Source: Sporosarcina sp. BP05 (GTDB taxonomy: Bacteria > Bacillota > Bacilli > Bacillales_A > Planococcaceae). From it: a stretch of DNA of 64,000 nucleotides. The DNA lies in NCBI RefSeq assembly GCF_014282005.1, contig NZ_JACFTD010000011.1, positions 1-64,000 on the forward strand, read 5' to 3'. The notes under the pieces were generated by a model that was not told where the DNA came from, did not search any database, and saw only the letters and a program-made list of their open reading frames with translations. Positions 15,399 to 27,118 of the stretch are shown here, piece by piece (the stretch's first letter is position 1; every line of letters starts with the position of its first letter). The position numbers were made by a program, and so were the translations under genes.

Positions 15399-17732
15399 TT
15401 ACTTTTTCTTTTTAGGCCTAGGTTTAAGTTTACTACCCGCTTTTTTAGCTGCGCCTTCATAGAACTTTTTCTTTTTATTGTATGTGCCAGATTTCTTTTG
15501 ATCTTTTGATTTGTCGCCAGACTTATTGTCGCCTTCTTTTTTCTTAGCATAAATAACTTTCGGCGTTTCTTTACGTGTACGACGGAAGTTTTGTTTCATC
15601 CCAACGATTTCAAAATCGATTGTCGATTCTTCAGGTTTCACAGCAATAACTTTGACGGTTACTTCGTCGCCAAGCCTATATTGCTTGCCTGCACGTTCAC
15701 CAATCATCATCATTTGTCTGTCGTCAAATCGATAATAATCATCTGTCATATGGCTAACATGAACAAGCCCTTCGATTGTGTTTTCCAGTTCGACAAACAA
15801 ACCAAAGTTTGTAACTGATGAAATAACGCCCTCGAACTCTTCGCCAATTTTGTCGAGCATAAATTGAGATTTTTTCAGTGACTCTGTATCTCGTTCTGCT
15901 TCAACCGCACGGCGTTCTCTTTCCGATGTATGCTCTGCAATATCGGATAATATCGCACCCCAATGTGCAAGCGTCTGTGCCGAAACATCTTTTTCAATTA
16001 GATATGTCCGGATTAAACGATGGACAATCAAATCTGGAAAGCGGCGGATTGGTGCCGTGAAATGGGTATAAAAATCAGTAGATAATCCAAAGTGACCCAG
16101 GCTTTCATCGAAATACTTCGCCTGTTGCATTGAACGAAGGAGCATTGTCGATATAACCGTTTCTTCAGGAAGACCTTCAATTGATTCAACAATTTCCTGT
16201 AGCGCTTTTGGATGGACTTTATTGCCAGTTCCTTTGACAACAACGCCGAAGTTCGTTAGGAATTCGAAGAACCGTTGTAATTTTTCAGCTTTGGGATCTT
16301 CGTGAATCCGGTAAATGAACGGTAGTTCAAGCCTGTGGAAATGTTCCGCAATCGTTTCGTTCGCAGCAAGCATGAATTCTTCTATGAGGCGTTCTGATAC
16401 AGTACGCTCCAAAATGACAACATCCGTTGGCCATCCTTTTTCATCAACAAGGATTTTCGATTCCTTGAAATTGAAATCAATGGCTCCACGATCTTCTCTT
16501 TTCTGTTTCAAAATAGCAGCGAGGTCTGCCATATGATTAATCATAGGAACAACATTTGCATATCGAGTTGAAAGTTCTTCATCTTTTTCTTCGATGATTT
16601 TATAAACTTCATTATAGGTCATACGTTCTTTCGAGCGAATAACACTCTCAAATATCTCATGATCGATGACCTTCCCGTTGCGGTCTATCGTCATTGTACA
16701 AGACAACGTAAGCCTATCGACACCAGGGTTTAATGAACAAATTCCGTTCGATAATCTATGCGGCAACATCGGAATAACTCTATCCGTCAAGTAAACACTA
16801 GTTCCGCGATCATAAGCGTCATCGCCCATTGCTGAATTTTCTGTCACATAATAACTGACATCCGAAATATGAACAGATAATAGATAGCCACCATTGTCAT
16901 TTTTCACAACTGAAATAGCATCATCAAGGTCTTTCGCGTCTGCACCATCAATTGTGATCGAAAGTTCTTCACGAAGGTCACGACGGTTGATCAAATCTCT
17001 TTCCTGAACTTCATCAGGAATCTTATTTGCCTGGTCTAGTACTGCTTGTGGAAAATCGACTTCAATTCCATGCTTATGAATAATAGACAAGATATCAACG
17101 CCGGGATCATTTCTGTGACCAAGGATTTGTGTCACCATACCTGTTGCTGACTTCCCGTCAACAGGCCAGTCTGTTATTTCAACAACGACTTTATGACCGT
17201 CCACCGCATCAAGTGAATCCCCTTTGCCGATGAAAACGTCCATAGGTAATTTTTTATCATCAGGAACAACGAAACCGAAGCCTTTATTGTTCTGGTACAT
17301 ACCAACTACCTTTGTCGTTTTGCGTTCTACGACACGTGTAATTGCCCCTTCACGTCTACCGCCTGATGTAGCGTTAACGACACGTATGAGGACAGTATCC
17401 CCGTTCATCGCACCATTAACTTCATGTGGGGGGATGAATACATCATCCATTCCTTCTTCTTCCGGTGCTACAAAACCAAAGCCTTTTGCATGCCCGATGA
17501 ATTTTCCACGCAGGAGATTCATGCCTTCGGGTACGCCATAACGGTTCGATTTAGAACGAATAATTTGCCCTTTTTGTTCAAGGTCCACAAGCATTTTCAC
17601 TAGTTCCTTAAACTCCGCTGCCTGTTCAAATCCCATTACTTCCTGGATTTCCTGTACAGTTAACGGCTTATACGATTCTTCTTTCATTAGAGACAGCAAT
17701 TTTTGCTGAATGTCTTGCTCTATGCTATCCAA
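15399..17732 (-). CDS. rnr: Ribonuclease R
   Basis: A processive 3'-5' exoribonuclease of the RNB family that degrades structured RNA and works with trans-translation. Domain order over 777 residues: N-terminal winged helix (to ~70), two cold-shock/OB domains ([25 protein letters not shown]), RNB catalytic domain with [14 protein letters not shown] near residue 270 holding the metal-binding Asp residues, an S1 domain ([19 protein letters not shown]) and a Lys-rich tail from ~720. Length is normal. It lies between est and smpB, the conserved secG-est-rnr-smpB order. Confidence 0.97.
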   Translation of the reverse strand: MDSIEQDIQQKLLSLMKEESYKPLTVQEIQEVMGFEQAAEFKELVKMLVDLEQKGQIIRSKSNRYGVPEGMNLLRGKFIGHAKGFGFVAPEEEGMDDVFIPPHEVNGAMNGDTVLIRVVNATSGGRREGAITRVVERKTTKVVGMYQNNKGFGFVVPDDKKLPMDVFIGKGDSLDAVDGHKVVVEITDWPVDGKSATGMVTQILGHRNDPGVDILSIIHKHGIEVDFPQAVLDQANKIPDEVQERDLINRRDLREELSITIDGADAKDLDDAISVVKNDNGGYLLSVHISDVSYYVTENSAMGDDAYDRGTSVYLTDRVIPMLPHRLSNGICSLNPGVDRLTLSCTMTIDRNGKVIDHEIFESVIRSKERMTYNEVYKIIEEKDEELSTRYANVVPMINHMADLAAILKQKREDRGAIDFNFKESKILVDEKGWPTDVVILERTVSERLIEEFMLAANETIAEHFHRLELPFIYRIHEDPKAEKLQRFFEFLTNFGVVVKGTGNKVHPKALQEIVESIEGLPEETVISTMLLRSMQQAKYFDESLGHFGLSTDFYTHFTAPIRRFPDLIVHRLIRTYLIEKDVSAQTLAHWGAILSDIAEHTSERERRAVEAERDTESLKKSQFMLDKIGEEFEGVISSVTNFGLFVELENTIEGLVHVSHMTDDYYRFDDRQMMMIGERAGKQYRLGDEVTVKVIAVKPEESTIDFEIVGMKQNFRRTRKETPKVIYAKKKEGDNKSGDKSKDQKKSGTYNKKKKFYEGAAKKAGSKLKPRPKKKK

Positions 17733-17780
17733 GTTGCATCACTCCTTATAAGTATATAGTATGGTCATTGGTCTAATCTT

Positions 17781-18527
17781 TCACTCATTCCAGTCCAATG
17801 ATTCCAGGAATCTCAAAATATCTTCATGAAGTGTCACTTTTTCAGGTCCAAGCGTAATGACATGTCCCGATTGTTCATACCATTTAATGTGTTTTATGTC
17901 TGATTCGGTATTGTCATAAATAACGTTTGCAGAATCGGTATCGATAACATCATCGTATGTAGCTTGCACAACCAATAGTGGTGCATAAATGTGGTCGATA
18001 TGATTGCGTACATCATAGACGAGTGAGCGAAGTTCTTCCAGAGAAGGCATATTTTGCGCACGTAATGCCTCTATATCTCTTTCGATGTCAGCATCGTCTT
18101 TCCCTTCAAACTTCTTATACTCTCGAGCATATTTAAGAACACCTTCATACATAAGGTCAGTTGTTTTCATCGACATCGGCGCGCACATTGTAACAATGCC
18201 CTTCACTGGCTTGTTATACCCCAATTTGAGCGAAAATACGCCTCCTAAAGACAATCCCGCAACTGCAATCTCATCATAGCCAGCTTCCTTTAATTGATTA
18301 TAACCCTTAAGAACATCTTCCCACCACTCTTCGGGACCCGTGTGGATCAATTCTTCAGGAGGAACACCGTGGCCTTTGTAATGAGGTGCAAGCGTTGTGT
18401 AACCCTTCTTTTCAAGAAAACGTCCCAACATCCGGACATCCGCAGAGGTACCAGTAAATCCATGGAGCAGTAAAACTGCACGCTTCCCTCTTTCGAAAAA
18501 GAATGGTTTCGGTTGTGCAATTCTCAT
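17781..18527 (-). CDS. est: Carboxylesterase (Est30 type)
   Basis: An alpha/beta-hydrolase of 248 residues. The catalytic Ser is in GLSLGG (Ser93); the oxyanion motif LLLHGFTG is near residue 20; DDVIDTDSA carries the likely Asp and SGHVITL the His. It matches the thermostable Geobacillus Est30 family, which hydrolyses short-chain esters. The start is placed at 18527 with aaggga upstream. A longer in-frame ORF reaches 18617, but its extra N-terminal residues are the translation of a GC-rich intergenic repeat and are almost certainly not part of the protein. Confidence 0.93.
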   Translation of the reverse strand: MRIAQPKPFFFERGKRAVLLLHGFTGTSADVRMLGRFLEKKGYTTLAPHYKGHGVPPEELIHTGPEEWWEDVLKGYNQLKEAGYDEIAVAGLSLGGVFSLKLGYNKPVKGIVTMCAPMSMKTTDLMYEGVLKYAREYKKFEGKDDADIERDIEALRAQNMPSLEELRSLVYDVRNHIDHIYAPLLVVQATYDDVIDTDSANVIYDNTESDIKHIKWYEQSGHVITLGPEKVTLHEDILRFLESLDWNE

Positions 18528-18543
18528 TTTGATCATCCCTTCG

Positions 18544-18973
18544 TAAGAAAAGCGTAAGGCGCCTGCTAGACGCGGCAGGCATAAGTCGATCCAGCGACGT
18601 GGCGCTCTTTGCCACATAGCTGGATTGCTTATGACCGAGCGGCTGGCGCCTGGAGTCTAGACACTAAGAAAAGCGCAAGCGCCTGCTAGACGCGGCAGGC
18701 ATAAGTCGATCCAGCGACGTGGCGCTCTTTGCCACATAGCTGGATTGCTTTCAAGGAACCCAGCCTAAGTTCGCCGCGTCCTGCGGCAATGGCTGCGTAA
18801 CTCACATCCTGTGAGCCTCCGAGCGGCTGGCGCCTGGAGTCTAGACACTAAGAAAAGCGCAAGCGCCTTGGTAGACCCGAAAAGCGCTAGAGGGCCTTAA
18901 GTAAAAGGCGCTCTTTGCCTTTAACTTAAGGACTAAAGCGACTCGAGGGGCTAGGCGCTGGAGTCTAGACACC
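18544..18973. repeat. Three tandem GC-rich intergenic repeat elements
   Basis: Copies lie at about 18544-18665, 18665-18848 and 18849-18973. Each opens with taagaaaagcg(c/t)aag(g)cgcc and closes with ggcgc(c)tggagtctagacac. The ends are imperfectly complementary (gcgcc and ggcgc), so each can fold into a long cruciform. The middle varies: the first two share ggcgctctttgccacatagc, the third has a cttaag-centred stem. Related copies occur at 25411 and 35001-35374. No ORF is required for spread, so they behave like REP/BOX-type or MITE-like elements. Confidence 0.85.
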
Positions 18974-19017
18974 GACCCCAGTAGAAAAACTTATACTTTT
19001 CTATTTTTAATAAAAAA

Positions 19018-19043
19018 CGCCCGACCAGTCGGAAGGTCAGGCG
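19018..19043 (-). terminator. secG terminator
   Basis: cgcccgacc and ggtcaggcg form a 9-bp stem with one G-T type mismatch. On the minus strand it is followed by a T-run, 18 bases after the secG stop. Confidence 0.8.
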
Positions 19044-19061
19044 ATAGTGGTCTATTTAAGA

Positions 19062-19289
19062 TTATACTTTCATAATGACGATCGCCAATACGATAAACAA
19101 AACAGCAAGTACAACTGTAACCCGTTGAAGTACAAGGTCAAGTCCTCGTGCTTTTTGTTTCCCGAAAAGTTGTTCGGCTCCACCAGAGATGGCTCCTGAT
19201 AGACCTGCGCTTTTCCCAGATTGCAATAATACGACTACGATCAATGATAGTGCTACGATTACGAGCAGTGTCATCAGCAAAGTATGCAT
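19062..19289 (-). CDS. secG: Preprotein translocase subunit SecG
   Basis: A 75-residue protein with two membrane segments ([20 protein letters not shown], and [16 protein letters not shown] at the C-terminus) joined by the conserved loop [20 protein letters not shown]. It is the small helper subunit of the SecYEG channel. Length and loop motif are typical. It has its own terminator and lies downstream of eno, separated by the eno terminator. Confidence 0.96.
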   Translation of the reverse strand: MHTLLMTLLVIVALSLIVVVLLQSGKSAGLSGAISGGAEQLFGKQKARGLDLVLQRVTVVLAVLFIVLAIVIMKV

Positions 19290-19397
19290 TTTGTTCCACC
19301 TCCCGATTCGAACTTCACAACAGTTCTATTTTACCAAAAAGGGACTGGCGTTACAACCTATTGTTCTAATTTTAAGACAGAAGTCTTAAGGGTCACC

Positions 19398-19456
19398 TTT
19401 TGAGTTTCCACTTAATCTCTCAAAAGGCAAAGAAAAACCCGCCTAAGCGGGTTTTG
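19398..19456 (-). terminator. eno terminator
   Basis: aaaacccgc (19435-19443) pairs with gcgggtttt (19448-19456). It is the end of the glycolytic operon. A second stem just downstream on the transcript (ccttttgag/ctcaaaagg, 19398-19428) may add to termination. Confidence 0.85.
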
Positions 19457-19464
19457 ATCACTCA

Positions 19465-20775
<1,311 letters not shown>

Positions 20776-22302
20776 TTAAAATAATGGTGTGCCGGTCATT
20801 TCTGCCGGTTGGTCTACTTGTAACAATTTTAGCATTGTTGGTGCCAAGTCTGCGAGTTTACCGCCTTCACGCAGAACTATTTCTGACTTCGTAACGATAA
20901 CTGGAACCGGATTCGTCGTGTGTGCCGTCATCGGAGCCCCGTCTAGTGTCGTTACTTCATCAGCATTCCCATGGTCAGCCGTAACGATTGCCGTACCGCC
21001 TTTAGCATGAATTGCGTCGATGATTTTGCCGAGGCATTCATCGACCGTTTCAATCGCTTTGATGGTTGGTTCCAGCATACCACTATGCCCGACCATGTCA
21101 GGATTTGCGAAATTGAGAATAATGGCATCAAAGCGATTTGCTTCAATTCCTTCAATAAGCGCTTCCGTCACTTCGTAAGCACTCATCTCTGGTTGCAAGT
21201 CATACGTTGCAACTTTCGGTGAGGCTATCAAAATACGTTCTTCGCCTTCGAATCTATCTTCTCTTCCTCCACTCATGAAAAAAGTGACATGAGGATACTT
21301 CTCAGTTTCTGCAATACGCAGTTGTGTCAATCCATTACGAGAAATGACTTCACCAAGTGTATTTTCTAGATTTTGACTACTATAGACGACATCTGCAACA
21401 ACTTCGTCACTATAATGCGTGAACGTTACAAATTTCAAGTCCGTAAATTTCTTCGTTTCATTTTCTAATTCATCAAAAGAACTATCCGTAAATGCACGTG
21501 AAAGTTGAATCGCACGATCCGGTCGGAAATTAAAGAACACAACCGCATCTCCGTCTTCGACAGTTGCAACTGGTTTACCCAGTTCTTCGATCACGAATGG
21601 CACGACAAATTCATCATGAATCCCTTGTTTATAGGATGCCATTACGCCTGCTGTCGGCGTTGCCGCTGTTAGGGCAGTGCCATCTACAATTGCGCGGTAA
21701 GCCTTCTCAACACGCTCCCAGCGCTTATCACGATCCATCGCGTAATAACGCCCTGAAATACTTGCAAACTTACCTACGCCTAGCTCTTGCATAAACGTTT
21801 CAGTCTTTTCGATGTAATCAAGTGCAGACTGCGGACTTACATCACGGCCATCAAGGAATGCATGGACGAACACCTTATCAAGCCCGTTCAACTTCGCTAG
21901 GCGAAGGAGTGCGAATAAATGCTCATAATGGCTATGTACACCACCGTCGGATAGTAGCCCCATCAGATGAAGTGCAGAGCCATTTTCCTTCGCGTGCGTA
22001 ACTGCCCGCAGAAGTGTTTCGTTATCAAAAAAGTCAGCTTCCCTAATTGATTTATTAATACGGGTCAGGCTTTGATAGACGACGCGACCAGCTCCAATAT
22101 TCAAATGCCCGACTTCAGAGTTCCCCATCTGCCCTTCAGGAAGACCTACCGCTTCCCCACAAGCTGTCAGCGTTGAATGTGGAAAGTTGTTCCATAATAG
22201 ATCGTAATTCGGCTTATTCGCCTGTGCAACTGCATTTCCTAGCTTGTCATCACGAAGGCCAAAACCATCCAAAATGATAAGCGCTACCGGACTTTTACTC
22301 AT
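20776..22302 (-). CDS. gpmI: 2,3-bisphosphoglycerate-independent phosphoglycerate mutase
   Basis: Interconverts 3- and 2-phosphoglycerate through a phosphoserine enzyme with Mn. The 508-residue protein shows ALIILDGFG (metal Asp), [15 protein letters not shown] with the catalytic Ser near residue 62, [15 protein letters not shown] and HTTNPVPV. It belongs to the alkaline phosphatase superfamily; Mn-dependence makes the enzyme pH-sensitive in Bacillus spores. Its start overlaps the end of tpiA by 8 bases, implying coupled translation. Confidence 0.98.
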   Translation of the reverse strand: MSKSPVALIILDGFGLRDDKLGNAVAQANKPNYDLLWNNFPHSTLTACGEAVGLPEGQMGNSEVGHLNIGAGRVVYQSLTRINKSIREADFFDNETLLRAVTHAKENGSALHLMGLLSDGGVHSHYEHLFALLRLAKLNGLDKVFVHAFLDGRDVSPQSALDYIEKTETFMQELGVGKFASISGRYYAMDRDKRWERVEKAYRAIVDGTALTAATPTAGVMASYKQGIHDEFVVPFVIEELGKPVATVEDGDAVVFFNFRPDRAIQLSRAFTDSSFDELENETKKFTDLKFVTFTHYSDEVVADVVYSSQNLENTLGEVISRNGLTQLRIAETEKYPHVTFFMSGGREDRFEGEERILIASPKVATYDLQPEMSAYEVTEALIEGIEANRFDAIILNFANPDMVGHSGMLEPTIKAIETVDECLGKIIDAIHAKGGTAIVTADHGNADEVTTLDGAPMTAHTTNPVPVIVTKSEIVLREGGKLADLAPTMLKLLQVDQPAEMTGTPLF

Positions 22303-23056
22303 GTGCTCCAGCCTCTAGCAATTTCAAGAATGATGCAGCTTCCAAACTTGCGCCGCCGACAAGTGCGCCATCGATATGTTCCATTGTGAGAAGTTCTTCA
22401 ATGTTATCCGGTTTAACGCTACCGCCATACTGAATACGGATTTGGTCAGCGACTGTTTCATTGTATAATTCGCCAATTGTCATACGGATTGCACCACAAA
22501 CTTCATTCGCATCTTGTGCAGTTGCCGTTTTCCCTGTACCGATAGCCCAGATTGGCTCATAAGCAATGACTGCTTGTGCTGCTAAATCAGCGCTGATGCC
22601 TTCAAATGCTTTTTTCACTTGTCCTGCTACTAAATCGACTGTTTTTCCACTTTCCCGATCTTCAAGTGATTCTCCCACACAGACGATTGGTGTTAGCTTG
22701 TAATCGAATGCTGCATGAACTTTCTTGTTGACGGATTCATCTGTTTCGTTGAAGTATTGACGACGCTCAGAATGACCCAGGACAACATAGCCCACGCCGA
22801 TTTCTGACAGCATCGTTGGACTGATTTCGCCCGTGAATGCTCCTTCTTTTACATCGTGCATCGTTTGTGCGCCAATACCGACGGCTGAACCTTTTGTTAT
22901 TTGTACAAGTTCTGAAAGGTATAAAGCAGGTGGACAGATAACCGCTTCCAACTTTTCTGAAACTGGTGCTTTTTCTTGCACTTCTATCGCGAAGCTTTTC
23001 GCTTCTTCAAGAGACTTGTACATTTTCCAGTTACCCGCAATTATTCGTTTTCGCAA
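22295..23056 (-). CDS. tpiA: Triosephosphate isomerase
   Basis: Interconverts dihydroxyacetone phosphate and glyceraldehyde 3-phosphate. Key residues are visible: NWKM (Lys), GHSERR (His), [13 protein letters not shown] (catalytic Glu) and YGGSVKPDN (phosphate loop). The family normally begins [12 protein letters not shown], so a TTG at 23056 (giving [12 protein letters not shown]) with ggggg upstream is chosen. An in-frame GTG at 23071 would add five residues and directly abuts pgk. About 253 residues, normal. Confidence 0.96.
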   Translation of the reverse strand: MRKRIIAGNWKMYKSLEEAKSFAIEVQEKAPVSEKLEAVICPPALYLSELVQITKGSAVGIGAQTMHDVKEGAFTGEISPTMLSEIGVGYVVLGHSERRQYFNETDESVNKKVHAAFDYKLTPIVCVGESLEDRESGKTVDLVAGQVKKAFEGISADLAAQAVIAYEPIWAIGTGKTATAQDANEVCGAIRMTIGELYNETVADQIRIQYGGSVKPDNIEELLTMEHIDGALVGGASLEAASFLKLLEAGAHE

Positions 23057-23071
23057 ATTAGTTTCCCCCAC

Positions 23072-24256
23072 TCATTTATCGTTTAATGCAGTGACGCCAG
23101 GTAAGTCTTTCCCCTCCATGAATTCAAGAGAAGCTCCCCCACCGGTGGAAATGTGATCCATTTTAACTGCTACGCCGAACTTTTCGACAGCAGCGGCTGA
23201 ATCACCCCCGCCAATAACCGTATACGCTGTTGTTTCAGCCATCGCTTTTGCAACGCGTTGTGTTCCTCCAGCGAATGACTCCATTTCGAAGACGCCCATC
23301 GGCCCGTTCCAAATGATCAATTTCGACTCTTTAATAACGTCTGCGTAAAGTTCAGCTGTTTTCGGTCCAATATCAAGTCCCATCCATCCTTCTGGTATGG
23401 AATCAATTGCAACCACTTTCGTATTCGCTTCGTTTGAAAATGCATCCGCCACGACCACGTCCATTGGCAAATACAAATTAACGCCTTTATCTTTAGCCTT
23501 CTGAATAAATGAGTTTGCGAGGTCGATTTTATCTTCCTCTAGAAGCGAATTTCCTATTTCATGACCTTGCGCTTTTGTAAATGTATATGATAATCCGCCG
23601 CCGATAATCAAGTTATCCACTTTGTCTAACAGATGATCGATGACGCCAATTTTGTCTTTCACTTTGGCTCCGCCAATAATCGCTGTGAATGGACGGTCAG
23701 GCTCTGATAATGCCTTACCTAGAATGTCCAATTCTTTTTCAAGTAAGAGCCCAGATACAGCTGGAATATATTGCGCGATGCCTGCAGTAGATGCATGCGC
23801 ACGGTGTGCAGCGCCGAATGCGTCATTGACGAAAAGATCAGCGAGTTCCGCAAATTGCTTCGCGAGTCCTGCATCATTCTTTTCTTCCCCTGCATGGAAC
23901 CTAACATTTTCAAGCAGAACGATATCGCCGTTTTTCATTGTTGAAATGGTTTCCTCCACTTCTTTCCCAATGGATGAATCGAGCTTTGTTACCGGTTTGC
24001 CAATCAATACCGCAAGTTTTTCTCCTGCAGCAGTAAGCCGCATGTCTTCATTCACTTCGCCTTTTGGACGACCTAAATGGCTTGCTAGAATAACTTTTGC
24101 ACCCTGTTCGACCATGTAAGTGATGGTCGGAATTGCTGCACGGATCCTTGTATCATCCGTTACATTGCCATCTTCCATAGGTACATTGAAATCCACCCGG
24201 CAAAAAACGCGTTTCCCTTCAAGCTGCATATCTTTCATCGTCTTTTTCGACACCAT
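23072..24256 (-). CDS. pgk: Phosphoglycerate kinase
   Basis: Makes ATP from 1,3-bisphosphoglycerate. The 394-residue protein, the usual Bacillus length, has CRVDFNVPM at the start, ASHLGRPKG, the hinge region [15 protein letters not shown], and the nucleotide site GGGDSAAAV near the end. The start at 24256 follows ggaggtgggc; the longer ORF to 24325 would translate a terminator stem and is rejected. A terminator at 24292-24317 separates it from gap. Confidence 0.97.
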   Translation of the reverse strand: MVSKKTMKDMQLEGKRVFCRVDFNVPMEDGNVTDDTRIRAAIPTITYMVEQGAKVILASHLGRPKGEVNEDMRLTAAGEKLAVLIGKPVTKLDSSIGKEVEETISTMKNGDIVLLENVRFHAGEEKNDAGLAKQFAELADLFVNDAFGAAHRAHASTAGIAQYIPAVSGLLLEKELDILGKALSEPDRPFTAIIGGAKVKDKIGVIDHLLDKVDNLIIGGGLSYTFTKAQGHEIGNSLLEEDKIDLANSFIQKAKDKGVNLYLPMDVVVADAFSNEANTKVVAIDSIPEGWMGLDIGPKTAELYADVIKESKLIIWNGPMGVFEMESFAGGTQRVAKAMAETTAYTVIGGGDSAAAVEKFGVAVKMDHISTGGGASLEFMEGKDLPGVTALNDK

Positions 24257-24291
24257 GAAAACGCCCACCTCCATATTTACTGAAAAAAAAT

Positions 24292-24317
24292 GAGGAACGG
24301 GGTAATCCCCGCTCCTC
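24292..24317 (-). terminator. Internal terminator between gap and pgk
   Basis: gaggaacgggg (24292-24302) pairs with ccccgctcctc (24307-24317), with one G-T type mismatch and a 4-base loop; on the minus strand eight T follow. It should end many transcripts after gap, letting gap mRNA exceed that of the lower operon, as is known for B. subtilis gapA. Confidence 0.85.
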
Positions 24318-24370
24318 TTACCCAACTATATTATAAGGGGTCTTATTGTTTATGGCTATATTTAACTGAA

Positions 24371-25378
24371 TTATAGACCTTTACTGTGCATATAAAGCGC
24401 CAAGTCTACACAACGTGCAGAATAAGCTGATTCATTGTCATACCAAGTAATTACTTTCACCATGTTGTCTTCAAGGACCATCGTTGAAAGACCATCTACA
24501 GTAGATGATGAAGTATTTCCGTTATAATCTTTAGATACTAGTGGAAGTTCATTATAAGCCAAGAAACCTTTTAGCTCATTTTCAGCCGCGTTTTTCAATG
24601 CATTGTTCACATCAGCAACTGTCACATCTTTCTCAAGTTCAGCGACAAAGTCAACGAGTGAAACGTTTGGTGTCGGAACGCGGACAGCCATCCCATCAAG
24701 TTTCCCTTTCAATTCAGGAATAACTTTCGTTACAGCTGAAGCTGCGCCAGTCGTAGTTGGAATCATATTTTCTCCAGCTGCACGAGCACGTCTGTAATCC
24801 GAATGCGGTAAATCCAAAATGCGTTGATCATTTGTGTACGAGTGAATTGTTGTCATTAGACCGCGTTTTATGCCAAATTCATTGTGAAGTACTTTTACAA
24901 CTGGCGCAAGACAGTTTGTAGTACATGATGCATTGGATACGATAGTATCTGTTTCCGGGTTATACGTTTCATGGTTGACACCCATAACAAGTGTTGTGAT
25001 ATCACCTTTAGCAGGTGAAGACAAGATAACTCTTTTTGCACCCGCTTCAAGGTGTTTGCTAAGTCCTGCTCTGTCCGTAAATACGCCTGTCGAATCGATG
25101 ACAACGTCAACCCCAAGTTCTCCCCATGGTAGTGCCGCTGGATCTTTTTCTGCATATACTTTCACTCTTTTGCCATCGACAACTAGCGTGTCATTATCCG
25201 AACTGACTTCTGCGTCAAATACGCCATGTACAGAGTCATACTTCAAAAGATGTGCAAGCATTGCCGCATCCGTTAAATCGTTCACTGCTACAATTTCAAT
25301 TTCCTCTTGTTTCAAAGCCTCACGAAATACTTTACGTCCAATACGTCCAAAACCGTTAATTGCAATTTTCAATGTCAT
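24371..25378 (-). CDS. gap: Glyceraldehyde-3-phosphate dehydrogenase, glycolytic
   Basis: Oxidises glyceraldehyde 3-phosphate with NAD. The 335-residue protein has the NAD fold INGFGRIGRKVFREAL, VNDLTD with the Asp that selects NAD over NADP, the catalytic SNASCTTNCLAP (Cys near 152), and WYDNESAYSARCVDL at the end. Operon position behind cggR identifies it as the glycolytic GapA rather than the gluconeogenic GapB. Between it and cggR lies a GC-rich repeat element. Confidence 0.98.
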   Translation of the reverse strand: MTLKIAINGFGRIGRKVFREALKQEEIEIVAVNDLTDAAMLAHLLKYDSVHGVFDAEVSSDNDTLVVDGKRVKVYAEKDPAALPWGELGVDVVIDSTGVFTDRAGLSKHLEAGAKRVILSSPAKGDITTLVMGVNHETYNPETDTIVSNASCTTNCLAPVVKVLHNEFGIKRGLMTTIHSYTNDQRILDLPHSDYRRARAAGENMIPTTTGAASAVTKVIPELKGKLDGMAVRVPTPNVSLVDFVAELEKDVTVADVNNALKNAAENELKGFLAYNELPLVSKDYNGNTSSSTVDGLSTMVLEDNMVKVITWYDNESAYSARCVDLALYMHSKGL

Positions 25379-25410
25379 AATCTATTCCTCCAAGTTGTTT
25401 TTAGTTTTAT

Positions 25411-25534
25411 TAAGAAAAGCGCAAGGCGCCGTCCAGACGCGACAGGCATAAGGCGGACCGACGAAGTGGCGTTCTTTGCCACGCAGCCGGGCTGACTTAT
25501 GACCCGAGCGTTTGGCGCCTGGAGCCTAGACACC
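25411..25534. repeat. GC-rich intergenic repeat between cggR and gap
   Basis: Opens with taagaaaagcgcaaggcgcc and closes with ggcgcctggagcctagacacc; same family as 18544-18973 and 35001-35374. It sits inside an operon, in the roughly 240-base cggR-gap spacer. In B. subtilis this mRNA is cleaved between cggR and gapA, so the hairpin could affect processing; that is inference. Confidence 0.85.
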
Positions 25535-25619
25535 GTTCTCTATTTAAAAGTTTCTTATATCTATACAAAGCCCATCTAAACCTATTCCCTGAAAAGACCC
25601 GTCTTAGTCATTTATACGT

Positions 25620-26654
25620 TTATTTATTGACGAGTATTTTCAGCATTTCAGTTGCGGCACCTTCATCAGTTACTAAAACCGTTTGTTTCGGTGCGCTTGC
25701 CATATAAGCCAAGATAGCTTCTGCTTTACTGCTTCCGCCGGCGACTGAAATGATAAGCGGAATCTTCATAAGATGGCCAGTCTGGATCCCAATCGTCCGT
25801 AACCTATGAACAACGTTTCCATCCTGGTCAAAATAATAACCGAACGCTTCGCCTTTAGCTCCATTGTCATGGATCATATCCTGCTCTTCTGTGGGCGTAT
25901 TACGCATAGTTGCCATTGTTTGTGCGTCGCCTACTCCATGCAGAACACAATCTGTTGTGTCGTAAAGTTCGAGCATTTTCAAAACAGAAGGTTCTTTTCG
26001 GAACGCTTCATGGGCTTCTTCGCTTAACGACTCTGGGTAATAAAATGTACTATACGTACCTCCGCATGCCGAGGCAAAAGAAGCCGCAATGACATTCGCT
26101 TGCAATCCAATATCATCACCTACACCGCCTCTTGCAGCGATGAACAGCAGATTATTGGCACCATTAAATTTTTCGATATGAAGTGGAATCGATGCAATTG
26201 TGCTTCCTCCGGTGACGGCTACTACTTTGCCTTCGCCGATTTCAGCAGAAAATTGTTTCGCCGCTTCCATACCCAATAAGTTTTTCGAAGCGATATCGGT
26301 ATCACAGTTACCCGCAACAACTTTGACTGATTGAATGCCAAGGAATTCCATTAGTCTCTTTGCAATAGACGTACGCCCTGACCAGTCATCCATTGAAGAC
26401 TCAAGTGCAAGTAACACAGACAATCCTTCAGTGGTGATTGAAGCGCCGTCTTTTGCAATATGAATTAGATTTTGACCCCTTAGCATATCCATCATGGTGC
26501 GCGTTTCCCTCTCTGATAAACCAGCCATTTGGCCGAGCGGACGCCTCCCAATTGGACCAGCCATTTTTACGAGTTTTAATAGCCGGTATCTTTGCTGCAT
26601 TAACTCCATCATTTCTGGTACGAGTTTGCTCTGTGCATCCATCAAAACGTCCAA
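25620..26654 (-). CDS. cggR: Central glycolytic genes regulator
   Basis: A SorC/DeoR-family repressor of the gap operon, released by fructose 1,6-bisphosphate. The N-terminal ~90 residues hold the helix-turn-helix (RRPLGQMAGLSERETRTMM). The rest is the sugar-phosphate-binding domain, with VTGGSTIASI, ARGGVGDDIGLQANVIA and SVAGGSSKAEAIL as visible signatures. Length 344 is normal. It is the first gene of the operon, and its operator lies between the promoter and its own start, so it is autoregulated. Confidence 0.96.
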   Translation of the reverse strand: MDVLMDAQSKLVPEMMELMQQRYRLLKLVKMAGPIGRRPLGQMAGLSERETRTMMDMLRGQNLIHIAKDGASITTEGLSVLLALESSMDDWSGRTSIAKRLMEFLGIQSVKVVAGNCDTDIASKNLLGMEAAKQFSAEIGEGKVVAVTGGSTIASIPLHIEKFNGANNLLFIAARGGVGDDIGLQANVIAASFASACGGTYSTFYYPESLSEEAHEAFRKEPSVLKMLELYDTTDCVLHGVGDAQTMATMRNTPTEEQDMIHDNGAKGEAFGYYFDQDGNVVHRLRTIGIQTGHLMKIPLIISVAGGSSKAEAILAYMASAPKQTVLVTDEGAATEMLKILVNK

Positions 26655-26675
26655 TGGCTGCCCTCCTCTTAATTA

Positions 26676-26772
26676 AAGGGACAAGTAACGTCCCTACGGT
26701 TTAAATAACGTCCCACGTAAAGCAAAAAAATATTTCTACCTTCAGTATAGCTCTTTCCATTAGACTTTACAA
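26676..26772 (-). promoter_or_regulatory. cggR operon promoter and CggR operator
   Basis: On the minus strand a sigma-A promoter is visible: TTGTAA (26767-26772), 17 bases, TATACT (26744-26749). Downstream come two operator parts: cgtgggacgtt (26708-26717 region) and agggacgttacttgtccctt (26676-26695), the second partly palindromic. This matches the known CggR tandem-site layout with GGGAC half-sites downstream of the promoter, acting as a roadblock. Confidence 0.8.
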
Positions 26773-26790
26773 ACAAAAGAGCATAAATTA

Positions 26791-27018
26791 TCAGAATAAA
26801 TCAATGATATCGGCGTAGCCAATTGACCCGTAAAGCATCACATCGCCATTCTTTTCGATAACAGGAATCAAAAACATATATTTCTCATGACTTTCATCAT
26901 CAGTTTCTATATCCACTTTCGTCCACGTTAGCGGGAAATCTTCTTGAACAAGTTTCATCATTAACTCAGCTTCCTCACAAAGATGACAGCCTGGTTTTGT
27001 ATAAAATGTCACATGCAC
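26791..27018 (-). CDS. Glutaredoxin-family (DUF836-like) protein
   Basis: A 75-residue thioredoxin-fold protein with a CxxC-type motif early (YTKPGCHLCEEAELM), the cis-Pro region (FLIPVI) and a C-terminal YADIIDLF. The GTG at 27018 is preferred, with gaggtg seven bases upstream, over the GTG at 27033. In related species such a gene lies near cggR. The role is probably thiol-disulfide exchange in the cytosol; the substrate is unknown. Confidence 0.8.
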   Translation of the reverse strand: MHVTFYTKPGCHLCEEAELMMKLVQEDFPLTWTKVDIETDDESHEKYMFLIPVIEKNGDVMLYGSIGYADIIDLF

Positions 27019-27118
27019 CCTAATGCACCTCACTGCCTCTATAATACCTTAAGTATAAATGAATAACGGGAGCATGCACAGGATGTTGCCCACGCATGCC
27101 GCCTGTTATCATTTCCTT

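Noticed and set aside
18528-18617. N-terminal extension of the carboxylesterase
   Set aside because: It is translated from a repeat element found elsewhere in non-coding DNA, and a better start with ribosome site exists.
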